From: an uncultured Gemmobacter sp. | GTDB taxonomy: Bacteria > Pseudomonadota > Alphaproteobacteria > Rhodobacterales > Rhodobacteraceae | DNA length: 5,213 nucleotides | NCBI GenBank assembly: GCA_937983495.1 | Contig: CALKAA010000424.1 | Span: forward strand, 1-5,213 | Reading direction: 5' to 3' | In this document: positions 1-4,982 of the stretch, piece by piece | Layout: each line of letters begins with the position of its first letter | How positions within the stretch are numbered: position 1 is the first letter of the stretch | Notes under the pieces: generated by a model | Seen by the model: only the letters and a program-made list of their open reading frames with translations | Told to the model about the DNA's origin: nothing | Databases searched by the model: none | Made by a program: the position numbers and the translations under genes

Positions 1-152
1 GCCTCGTCGGGCGTCGCGGCCTCGATGACGAAACTCACCGCCCCGCCCTCGACCCACAACGCTCGAATCAGATCGCGCGCCACCAGATCGCCGCCGCCGG
101 GCAGCGCGATGCGAGCCAATGCCTGAAGAACCGTTTCGCGGGTGATGTCCAT
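1..152 (-). CDS. mrp: Mrp/ApbC (NBP35-type) Fe-S cluster carrier ATPase, N-terminal part (runs off left edge)
   Basis: Only the first 50 codons are present; the gene continues beyond position 1. The visible protein begins MDITRETVLQALARIALPGG and continues through GDLVARDLIRALWVEGGAV to FVIEA. This is the MIP18/DUF59-like domain found at the N terminus of bacterial Mrp/ApbC proteins. Known role of the family: a cytoplasmic P-loop ATPase that binds a [4Fe-4S] cluster at the dimer interface and passes it to apo-proteins. The P-loop domain and the CxxC motif lie outside the window, so they cannot be checked. The start at 152 is supported by a strong Shine-Dalgarno AGGAGG (158-163 on the plus strand) five nt upstream. 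The gene is divergent from the DUF1127 gene. A stand-alone DUF59 protein (PaaD/SufT type) is possible, but the LPGGGDLV and VEGGAV pattern fits Mrp best. Confidence 0.82.
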   Translation of the reverse strand, partial: MDITRETVLQALARIALPGGGDLVARDLIRALWVEGGAVSFVIEAATPDE

Positions 153-157
153 CTTCG

Positions 158-163
158 CCTCCT
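158..163 (-). promoter_or_regulatory. Shine-Dalgarno of mrp
   Basis: AGGAGG on the minus strand, five nt before the ATG at 152. It is a near-ideal ribosome binding site and fixes the mrp start. It is also perfectly complementary to the CCUCCU in the loops of the neighbouring sRNA array, so mrp mRNA is a formal candidate target, although such matches are common. Confidence 0.75.
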
Positions 164-339
164 GAACGCTGCGCCAGACTTGTGCATGGCGCGCAAAAGG
201 GCAAGAGCAGGCAGCGGCCCCGGCTGCGACAAAGCGGCTTGACCATTTGCTCAAATTTACGGCAACCTGACCCAGACTGTGCAAGATTATGCCGACAAGC
301 CATGCTGTTAGCGCATAGCCGCAATGCGGCAATGTCGGA

Positions 340-367
340 TTGTGCAAGCGCAGCAATTGCCCCATCT
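340..367 (+). promoter_or_regulatory. Candidate RpoH (sigma-32 type) promoter of the DUF1127-sRNA transcript
   Basis: TTGTGC (340-345) and CCCCATCT (360-367) are separated by 14 nt. The sigma-32 pattern is TTGAAA, about 13-14 nt, CCCCATnT; the -10 block matches fully and the -35 block keeps TTG. Transcription would start near 374, giving a leader of about 60 nt before the ATG at 436. In R. sphaeroides the homologous ccaF1-CcsR transcript is reported to depend on RpoHI/RpoHII under singlet-oxygen and heat stress, so the match is in the expected place. The weak -35 leaves room for doubt, and no start site is proven here. Confidence 0.5.
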
Positions 368-435
368 TTGTTTCAACAGCGCCAAGACACAGGCAAGGGC
401 GCTCAGACAAGACGATCAAGGCAAGGCTGACGACA

Positions 436-651
436 ATGGCTTTCGTGAACACCACCCGCGCTGTCCAACCGGCGCTCGGCGACCGCTTCGCCGCCGTGCT
501 GGAAACGATCCGCACTGCCATGGCCAGCCGGGCAATCTACCGCCAGACCGTGCGTGAGCTGCGCGCGCTGTCGGACAAAGACCTCGGGGATCTTGGCATC
601 CACCGTTCCGAAATTCGCCGCATGGCACAGGAAGCTGCCTACGGCAAATGA
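436..651 (+). CDS. ccaF1: DUF1127 small RNA-binding protein, CcaF1-like
   Basis: A 71-residue basic protein, MAFVNTTRAVQPAL..., ending EAAYGK. The DUF1127 core lies at about residues 33-64 (AIYRQTVRELRALSDKDLGD, then LGIHRSEI and RRMAQ). The pattern of an arginine-rich helix, L-x-D-x-x-L-x-D-[LI]-G-[IL]-x-R and I-x-x is typical of the family (YjiS-like). The ATG at 436 is chosen because the family is short and the domain starts soon after it. An AAGG at 423-426 lies nine nt upstream. The same frame is open back to 340, but that extension lacks family resemblance. Known for the family: CcaF1 of R. sphaeroides binds RNA and affects CcsR sRNA maturation and RNA turnover. Context: the stop is 14 nt before the first sRNA hairpin with no terminator between, so gene and sRNAs very likely share one transcript. 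Its own ribosome site lacks GGAGG, so the sRNA loops would pair poorly with it. Confidence 0.88.
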   Translation: MAFVNTTRAVQPALGDRFAAVLETIRTAMASRAIYRQTVRELRALSDKDLGDLGIHRSEIRRMAQEAAYGK

Positions 652-665
652 GTTAGACATCTGGG

Positions 666-730
666 CTGGCCTCTCCTCCTCCCTGGCCAGTCAAGACAGC
701 GGCGATCCCCTCCTCCTCCCTGGGGTCGCC
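666..730 (+). ncRNA. ccsR: CcsR-family sRNA, unit 1 of 5
   Basis: Two hairpins. The first pairs CTGGCC (666-671) with GGCCAG (685-690), 6 bp, around a 13-nt loop. The second pairs 701-709 with 722-730, 9 bp including one G-U pair, around a 12-nt loop. Motif copies lie at 675-683 and 712-720. The loops resemble the 16S rRNA anti-Shine-Dalgarno, so the RNA is expected to pair with purine-rich SD-like sites of target mRNAs (family knowledge and inference). No promoter or T-tract is seen for this unit, so release from the DUF1127 co-transcript by RNase cleavage is likely. The exact 5' and 3' ends cannot be read from sequence. Confidence 0.8.
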
Positions 731-741
731 GAACCATCGCA

Positions 742-806
742 GGGCCTACCTCCTCCCAGGCCTGACGCGACCGCGGCGGTCCCCTCCTCCTCCCTGGGAT
801 CGTCGC
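742..806 (+). ncRNA. ccsR: CcsR-family sRNA, unit 2 of 5 (variant first loop)
   Basis: The first hairpin pairs 742-747 with 758-763 (6 bp with a terminal G-U) around the shortest loop of the array, ACCTCCTCCC (10 nt). Here CCCAGG replaces the CCCTGG found in all other copies, and the base change is absorbed into the stem. The second hairpin pairs 773-783 with 796-806, 11 bp including two G-U pairs, around a 12-nt loop. Motifs lie at 749-757 and 786-794. The G-U pairs in the second stem point to structure being kept while sequence drifts. It lies only 11 nt after unit 1, closer than the units that follow. Confidence 0.78.
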
Positions 807-838
807 AACCTTTCCGGGCCTCACAGGACCAACCGTGA

Positions 839-908
839 TCCTCGGCCCGTCCTCCTCCCTGGGCCTTGGGTTCTGCGGCGGCCCCGTCCTCCTCCCTGGG
901 GTCGCCGC
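839..908 (+). ncRNA. ccsR: CcsR-family sRNA, unit 3 of 5
   Basis: The first hairpin has a 5-bp core, 844-848 with 861-865. An internal 2x2 mismatch follows, then a short lower stem of about 3 bp (839-841 with 868-870). The second pairs 875-885 with 898-908, 11 bp with one G-U, which is among the strongest stems in the array. Motifs lie at 851-859 and 888-896. The hairpins are only about 4 nt apart. A 32-nt linker separates this unit from unit 2, one of the two longest inter-unit gaps. The right arm GGGGTCGCC is shared with the second hairpin of unit 1, suggesting duplication. Confidence 0.78.
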
Positions 909-942
909 CTCCCTCTTTCGGGGCATCATGCCCTGACACACC

Positions 943-1013
943 TTCCTTGGCCCCTCCTCCTCCCTGGGCCTCGGAGACCTGCGGTCCCTCCCTCCTCCTC
1001 CCTGGAGGGCCGC
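943..1013 (+). ncRNA. ccsR: CcsR-family sRNA, unit 4 of 5
   Basis: The first hairpin has core 949-953 with 966-970 (5 bp), a 2x2 mismatch, then 943-946 with 973-976. This is the same architecture as the first hairpin of unit 3. The second pairs 981-984 with 1010-1013 and 986-991 with 1004-1009, 10 bp in total with T985 bulged. Motifs lie at 956-964 and 994-1002. The 34-nt linker before it (909-942) contains no further clear hairpin. Its matching first-hairpin layout makes units 3 and 4 likely the most recent duplicates, by eye only. Confidence 0.78.
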
Positions 1014-1023
1014 AACCAGAAAC

Positions 1024-1098
1024 GCTGCCCCTCCTCCTCCCTGGGCAGCCGATTTCGGAACGGCGGCGCCCCTCCTCCTCCCTGGGCGTCGCCGTTTT
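1024..1098 (+). ncRNA. ccsR: CcsR-family sRNA, unit 5 of 5, with terminator
   Basis: The first hairpin pairs 1024-1030 with 1043-1049 (7 bp). The second pairs 1061-1071 with 1084-1094 (11 bp, one G-U). Both have 12-nt loops; motifs lie at 1033-1041 and 1074-1082. A TTTT tract (1095-1098) follows the second stem at once. This is the only T-tract directly after any of the ten hairpins, so this unit probably carries the primary 3' end of the whole transcript. Confidence 0.8.
1061..1098 (+). terminator. Rho-independent terminator formed by the last motif hairpin
   Basis: An 11-bp GC-rich stem (1061-1071 with 1084-1094) is followed by TTTT. The loop is the regulatory CCTCCTCCC, so the same hairpin would serve as terminator and as a target-pairing module. 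The T-tract is short, so some readthrough toward benE is possible. Confidence 0.72.
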
Positions 1099-1160
1099 CC
1101 GTTTCAAAGCCCCCTCTTGCATCCGCCCCCTCCCCCGGCGAAGGTCGCGCATTCCCAGCC

Positions 1161-1164
1161 GGAG
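1161..1164 (+). promoter_or_regulatory. Shine-Dalgarno that fixes the benE start
   Basis: GGAG lies seven nt before the ATG at 1172. The frame is open upstream to 866, but that stretch is the sRNA array and has no BenE-like residues, so this site decides the start. Confidence 0.65.
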
Positions 1165-1171
1165 CCGCCTG

Positions 1172-2314
1172 ATGCCTGCCTCACTGATCTCCGCCGCCCT
1201 TGTGGCTGCCCTTGTGGGCTATGGCTCCACCATTGCACTGGTGCTGGCCGCCGCCGCAGCCCTGGGGGCGACGCCAGAGCAAACGGCGAGCTGGGTGCTG
1301 GCGATCTGCCTGGGCAAGGCGGTGGGGTCAGCCTTCCTCAGTTGGCGCGCGAAAGTGCCAGTGGTGCTGGCCTGGTCCACACCGGGCGCTGCGCTGATTG
1401 CCGCAACCGAAGGCATTTCGATGGCGGAGGGCGTGGGCGCCTTCGTGCTGGCAGGCGCGTTGGTCGCGCTGACCGGCGCGGTGAAACCCTTGGGTCGCAT
1501 GGTCGCCCTGATCCCCGATGGCATCGCATCTGGCATGCTGGCGGGGGTGCTTCTGCCTTTCTGCCTGAAGCTGCCTGCCGCCACAACCGCCCTGCCCGCC
1601 CTCATCCTGCCGGTGATCGTGGCTTTCGCGCTGGTGCGGCTGAAAAATCCCGCCCTTGCCGTGCTGGCGGCGCTGGCGCTTGGCCTCGCCGCTGCCTTTG
1701 CAGCCGGGCTGGCGCATCTGCCGCCCCTTGCGCTGCCGCTGCCGCATCTCGAAGTTATTGCGCCCAGTTTCACGCCCGGCGTGATGTTCGGTCTGGCCCT
1801 GCCGCTTTACCTCGTCACCATGGCCTCGCAGAACCTGCCCGGTTTTGCCACCATTCGCGCCGCCGGCTACGAGCCGCCGGTGCAGGCCGGGCTGGTGACC
1901 ACGGGTGGGATTTCCGCAGTGATCGGGCTGTTTGGCGCCCATACGATCTCCATGGCTGCCATCACCGCCGCCATCTGCCTGGGCGATGATGTGCACCGCG
2001 ACCGGAACCGCCGCTGGGTGGTGGGGCTGGTCTATGCGGCTGTCTGGGTCGGACTGGGCCTTGCCAGCCCGCTGATCCTCAGCCTGCTGGCCGCCGTGCC
2101 CCCGGCGCTGATCACCGCCATCGTGGCGTTGGCACTGCTGGGGCCGTTCATGGGGGCCGCAACAGGTGCCTTTGGCGCCGCAGAGACCCGCTTTGCCGCG
2201 GCCATCACACTGGCGGTGACGGCCTCGGGCACCCCCGCCCTGGGCATTGGCGCAGCCTTCTGGGGCCTGCTGGCCGGGCTGGCCTTTCACCTGCTGGAGC
2301 AATTGCGGCGGTAA
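1172..2314 (+). CDS. benE: Benzoate/H+ symporter family membrane protein (BenE)
   Basis: 380 residues, close to the usual 380-400 of the family. Family landmarks in order: LVGYGSTIALVL (14-25); VVLAWSTPGAALI (64-76), matching the AWSTPGAAL signature; GMLAGVLLPF (121-130); LPLYLVTMASQNLPGFATIR (210-229), the MASQN-PG signature; GLFGAHTISMAAITAAICLG (252-271), a re-entrant-like glycine-rich segment; and ASGTPALGIGAAFWGLLAGL (351-370). I see about 10-12 hydrophobic segments and a short polar loop DDVHRDRNRRW (272-282), so it sits in the inner membrane. Known family role: proton-coupled uptake of benzoate. The true substrate here is unknown because no benzoate catabolic genes are visible and many BenE paralogues (E. 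coli YdcO type) lack a proven substrate. The start is set by GGAG at 1161 and the domain beginning at once. It lies 73 nt after the sRNA terminator with no clear promoter of its own. It is convergent with uvrD. Confidence 0.9.
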   Translation: MPASLISAALVAALVGYGSTIALVLAAAAALGATPEQTASWVLAICLGKAVGSAFLSWRAKVPVVLAWSTPGAALIAATEGISMAEGVGAFVLAGALVALTGAVKPLGRMVALIPDGIASGMLAGVLLPFCLKLPAATTALPALILPVIVAFALVRLKNPALAVLAALALGLAAAFAAGLAHLPPLALPLPHLEVIAPSFTPGVMFGLALPLYLVTMASQNLPGFATIRAAGYEPPVQAGLVTTGGISAVIGLFGAHTISMAAITAAICLGDDVHRDRNRRWVVGLVYAAVWVGLGLASPLILSLLAAVPPALITAIVALALLGPFMGAATGAFGAAETRFAAAITLAVTASGTPALGIGAAFWGLLAGLAFHLLEQLRR

Positions 2315-2321
2315 GGGTGCC

Positions 2322-2368
2322 CGATTTTTCGTCGAAAAATCGAAACCCGGATTTTCGACGAAAATCCG
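2322..2368. terminator. Twin palindromes between convergent genes, likely bidirectional terminator
   Basis: CGATTTTTCG-T-CGAAAAATCG (2322-2342) and CGGATTTTCG-A-CGAAAATCCG (2348-2368) are two 10-bp inverted repeats only five nt apart. Their cores are near copies of each other (TTTTCGwCGAAAA). They fill most of the 63-nt gap between the stop of benE (2314) and the stop of uvrD (2378). Each ends with T or A runs on both strands, so either strand could form a hairpin with a U-rich arm. The position suggests termination in both directions (inference). The central one-base spacing means the real RNA loop would open a few pairs. Confidence 0.65.
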
Positions 2369-2377
2369 TGCCCGGGA

Positions 2378-4798
2378 TCAGAAGGGCAGGTCGTCAGCCT
2401 CATGCGCCGGGCTGACGAAGCCGGCCACCACATGTTTCACCCCGGCCTTGTCGAAGGCGATCTCCAGCTTGTCGCCCTCGATCGTCAGCACCTCACCATA
2501 GCCGAATTTCTGATGGAACACCCGGTCGCCCTCGATGTAGCGCGACACCGCCGTCAGGTCGATCACCGTCCCCCGCCCCTCGCGCGGTTGCGCCACAGGC
2601 CGCGTGGCACCGCGTTCCTGAAGGCGACGCCAACCGGGCGAGTTGTAAACATCGGCCTTGGTTGCACGCTCCTCCACCTGACTGGCCCCGAAACTGGCGG
2701 TGGCATAACCGCCTTGCAGCCCCGGCATCGTCAGCACATCGACATGGCGCACCGGCAATTCGTCGATGAAGCGCGAGGGCAACTGGCTTTGCCATTGGCC
2801 GTAAACCCGGCGATTGGAGGCAAAGCTGATGGTGCACAGCCGCTCGGCCCTTGTGATCCCCACATAGGCCAACCGCCGCTCCTCCTCGAGGCCCTTCTTG
2901 CCGCTTTCATCCATGCTGCGCTGGCTGGGGAACAGCCCGTCCTCCCAGCCCGGAAGGAACACCACCGGGAATTCCAGCCCCTTGGCACCGTGCAAGGTCA
3001 TGATGGTGACCTTTTCCGCGGCCTCCTCGGTGTCGTTCTCCATGATCAGCGAGACATGCTCGAGAAAGCCTTGCAGACTGTCGAACTGCTCCAGCGCCTT
3101 CACAAGTTCCTTGAGGTTCTCCAGCCGCCCCGGAGCCTCGGGCGTCTTGTCGTTCTGCCACATCGAGGTGTAGCCCGATTCCTCCAGGATCACCTCGGCC
3201 AGCCGCACATGGCCCATGTCGCTGGGCGGGGCGGCATCGGGCACCATGGGTTCGATCACCGCATCGGCAAGCTCAGGCCGAGCATTCAGAATCGCGGCAT
3301 GCCAGCGATCCACGCCTTCCACAAAGGCCCGCAACTGCCCCGCGCCCTTGCCGCCAATGCCGCCTCGCGCCAGCAATTCCCGCGCGCCTTCCAGCAGGCT
3401 GATGCCAGAGGCGCGGGCGGTTTTCTGAATTTCCGCCTGTGCCTTGTCGCCCAAACCCCGCTTCGGCGTGTTCACCACCCGCTCAAAGGCCAGATCATCA
3501 TCGGGGCTGACCGCAAGTCGGAAATAGGCCATGGCATCGCGGATTTCCAAGCGTTCATAGAACCGTGGCCCGCCGATCACGCGGTAAGGCAGGCCGATGG
3601 TCAGAAAGCGGTCCTCGAAGGCGCGCATCTGATGGCTGGCCCGCACCAGAATGGCCTGATCGTTCAAGCCCACCGGCTCGCGCCGCCCGCCGCGTTGCAG
3701 CGCCTCGATCTCGTCACCGATCCAGCGCGCCTCCTCCTCGCCATCCCAATGGCCGATCAGCCGCACCTTCTCGCCGCCCTTGGCCTCGGTCCACAGCGTC
3801 TTGCCCAGACGGTCGGAATTGGCGGCAATCACGCCAGAGGCGGCCGCCAGAATATGCTCGGTCGAGCGGTAATTCTGCTCCAGCCGCACCACCTTGGCGC
3901 CCGGAAAATCCTTTTCAAACCGCAGGATATTGCCCACCTCGGCGCCGCGCCAGCCATAGATCGACTGGTCATCATCGCCCACACAACAGATGTTGCGATG
4001 GCCCTGTGCCAAAAGCCGCAGCCACAGATACTGCGCGACGTTGGTGTCCTGGTATTCATCCACCATGATATAGCGCAGCCAGCGCTGATACTGTTCCAAC
4101 ACATCCGGATGCGCCTGAAAGATGGTGACGCAATGCAGGAGCAGGTCGCCGAAATCACAGGCGTTCAGGCTGCGCAACCGCTCCTGATATTGCTCATACA
4201 GTTCCGTGCCGCGATTGTTGAACCCGCCCGCCTCGGAGGAGGGCACCTTGGCCGGTGTCCAGGCGCGGTTCTTCCAATGGTCGATCAAACTGGCCAAAGC
4301 CCGCGCGGGCCAGCGCTTCTCATCCATATTCGCCGCGATGATCAGTTGCTTCATCAGGCGCAACTGATCATCGGTGTCCAGAATGGTGAAGTTGGATTTC
4401 AACCCCACCAGTTCGGCATGGCGGCGCAGGATCTTCACGCTGATCGAGTGGAAGGTGCCCATCCAGGGCATCCCCTCCACCTGCCCCAGCATCCGCGCAA
4501 CACGGTCTTTCATCTCACGCGCGGCCTTGTTGGTGAAGGTCACCGCCAGAATTTCATTGGGCCGCGCCTTGCTGGTGGCCAGCAGATGCACGATGCGCGA
4601 GGTCAGCGCCTTGGTCTTGCCGGTTCCCGCCCCCGCGAGCATCAGCACCGGCCCATCGGTCGCCAGAACCGCCGCACGCTGCGCCGGGTTCAGGTCATCC
4701 AGATAGGGCTGAGGCCGCGCCGCCATGGCGCGTTGCGACAGGGGCACCGCCGCCGCGAAGGCAGCCTCTTCATCGAATGAATCGTCATAGCCGGTCAT
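2378..4798 (-). CDS. uvrD: UvrD/PcrA-type superfamily 1A DNA helicase
   Basis: 806 residues; E. coli UvrD has 720. All SF1A motifs are present: Q-motif LNPAQRAAV (36-44); motif I AGAGTGKT (55-62, K61 binds phosphate); Ia VTFTNKAAREMKDR (86-99); Ib GTFHS (114-118); II VDEYQDT (246-252, D247/E248 for Mg and water); III GDDDQSIYGWRGA (274-286); IV LEQNYRST (306-313); V TLHGAKGLEF (601-610); VI LAYVGITRAE (643-652). The C-terminal GDRVFHQKFGYGEV to FDKAGVKHV (757-790) is the Tudor-like domain that in PcrA/UvrD contacts RNA polymerase or UvrB. It is an ATP-driven 3'-5' helicase in nucleotide excision and mismatch repair. A segment around 505-550 appears longer than in E. coli. The ATG at 4798 lacks a clear Shine-Dalgarno, but the next in-frame ATG (residue 25) would leave only about ten residues before the Q-motif. 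It is divergent from pyc. Confidence 0.96.
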   Translation of the reverse strand: MTGYDDSFDEEAAFAAAVPLSQRAMAARPQPYLDDLNPAQRAAVLATDGPVLMLAGAGTGKTKALTSRIVHLLATSKARPNEILAVTFTNKAAREMKDRVARMLGQVEGMPWMGTFHSISVKILRRHAELVGLKSNFTILDTDDQLRLMKQLIIAANMDEKRWPARALASLIDHWKNRAWTPAKVPSSEAGGFNNRGTELYEQYQERLRSLNACDFGDLLLHCVTIFQAHPDVLEQYQRWLRYIMVDEYQDTNVAQYLWLRLLAQGHRNICCVGDDDQSIYGWRGAEVGNILRFEKDFPGAKVVRLEQNYRSTEHILAAASGVIAANSDRLGKTLWTEAKGGEKVRLIGHWDGEEEARWIGDEIEALQRGGRREPVGLNDQAILVRASHQMRAFEDRFLTIGLPYRVIGGPRFYERLEIRDAMAYFRLAVSPDDDLAFERVVNTPKRGLGDKAQAEIQKTARASGISLLEGARELLARGGIGGKGAGQLRAFVEGVDRWHAAILNARPELADAVIEPMVPDAAPPSDMGHVRLAEVILEESGYTSMWQNDKTPEAPGRLENLKELVKALEQFDSLQGFLEHVSLIMENDTEEAAEKVTIMTLHGAKGLEFPVVFLPGWEDGLFPSQRSMDESGKKGLEEERRLAYVGITRAERLCTISFASNRRVYGQWQSQLPSRFIDELPVRHVDVLTMPGLQGGYATASFGASQVEERATKADVYNSPGWRRLQERGATRPVAQPREGRGTVIDLTAVSRYIEGDRVFHQKFGYGEVLTIEGDKLEIAFDKAGVKHVVAGFVSPAHEADDLPF

Positions 4799-4886
4799 GC
4801 TGGCAGGTTAGACGATCCGCAGCCCGAGGGAAAGCCCACGCGTTCGCCCTATGTTCGCAAGGAGACTTACAAACCCCGCCCGATCT

Positions 4887-4898
4887 GTTAGCGCTAAC
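4887..4898. promoter_or_regulatory. LacI-type operator candidate, perfect 12-bp palindrome
   Basis: GTTAGCGCTAAC is a perfect palindrome with a central CG, flanked as T-...-T. It fits the general LacI-family operator form TGnnAnCGnTnnCA except for the last base. It lies 153 nt before the pyc start and 89 nt before the uvrD start. Several alphaproteobacterial LacI-type regulators of sugar and central carbon metabolism use sites of this shape, so control of pyc is plausible. The cognate regulator is not in the window. Confidence 0.45.
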
Positions 4899-4948
4899 TT
4901 CGCTGTTTCCGCCAACAGGGTTTGCAACTGCAAATTCCGCCTGCATAT

Positions 4949-4967
4949 TTCGCAAAACTTCGCAAAA
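4949..4967. promoter_or_regulatory. Tandem TTCGCAAAA repeats upstream of pyc (possible ScfR/RamB-type site)
   Basis: TTCGCAAAA occurs twice, at 4949-4957 and 4959-4967, with one base between, giving a 10-bp period on one face of the helix. A third TTCGCAA lies at 4854-4860, and an inverted repeat TTTGCA-AC-TGCAAA at 4921-4934. AAACTTCGCAAA (4955-4966) differs by one base from the RamB box AAACTTTGCAAA. The ScfR/RamB family senses acyl-CoA-linked carbon status; PccR of R. sphaeroides uses paired TTTGCAAA sites. Assignment to this family is inference. Confidence 0.4.
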
Positions 4968-4982
4968 TGCCGTTTCCCGCCC

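Larger units (their letters stand above)
666..1098 (+). repeat. Array of ten CCTCCTCCC stem-loops (CcsR / cuckoo RNA cluster)
   Basis: Ten exact copies of CCTCCTCCC start at 675, 712, 749, 786, 851, 888, 956, 994, 1033 and 1074. Nine of them extend to the 13-mer TCCTCCTCCCTGG. Each sits in the loop of an inverted repeat whose stem sequence differs from its neighbours. The loop is 12 nt in eight hairpins, 13 in the first and 10 in the third. Odd-numbered hairpins have 5-7 bp core stems and even-numbered ones 9-11 bp, so the array reads as five two-hairpin units. Different stems with compensating bases around an invariant loop show selection on RNA structure, not a simple DNA repeat. The whole block lacks a plausible coding sequence. 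Known family: CcsR1-4 of R. sphaeroides, downstream of a DUF1127 gene. Confidence 0.9.

Noticed and set aside
318..330. Small hairpin GCCGC-AAT-GCGGC upstream of the DUF1127 gene
   Set aside because: Five base pairs with a three-base loop and no T-tract; this is common by chance in GC-rich DNA and has no clear role.
340..435. N-terminal extension of the DUF1127 protein from the ATG at 340
   Set aside because: The extra 32 residues do not resemble the family and would overlap the candidate promoter; the ATG at 436 gives a typical length.
666..1094. CRISPR array
   Set aside because: The shared repeat is about 13 nt, spacing is irregular (37-68 nt), and each copy is flanked by its own inverted repeat. 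This does not fit CRISPR repeats and spacers.
691..1152. Minus-strand open frame giving a repetitive arginine/glycine/glutamate-rich protein (GRRRG, EEEG repeats)
   Set aside because: The repeats are only translations of the CCTCCTCCC hairpin array. Variable stems with base pairing and an invariant loop point to RNA, not protein, selection.
866..1171. 102-residue N-terminal extension of BenE in the same frame
   Set aside because: It translates the sRNA array and terminator into low-complexity proline/serine sequence. The family domain and a Shine-Dalgarno both place the start at 1172.
2402..4780. A 792-codon open frame on the plus strand opposite uvrD
   Set aside because: It is the antisense shadow of a gene with every helicase motif intact. 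Its translation shows no recognisable domain, as expected from GC-rich codon bias on the other strand.
4903..4918. Inverted repeat CTGTT-TCCGCC-AACAG beside the pyc palindrome
   Set aside because: Only five pairs and not continued by a T-tract; too short to call as an operator or terminator.
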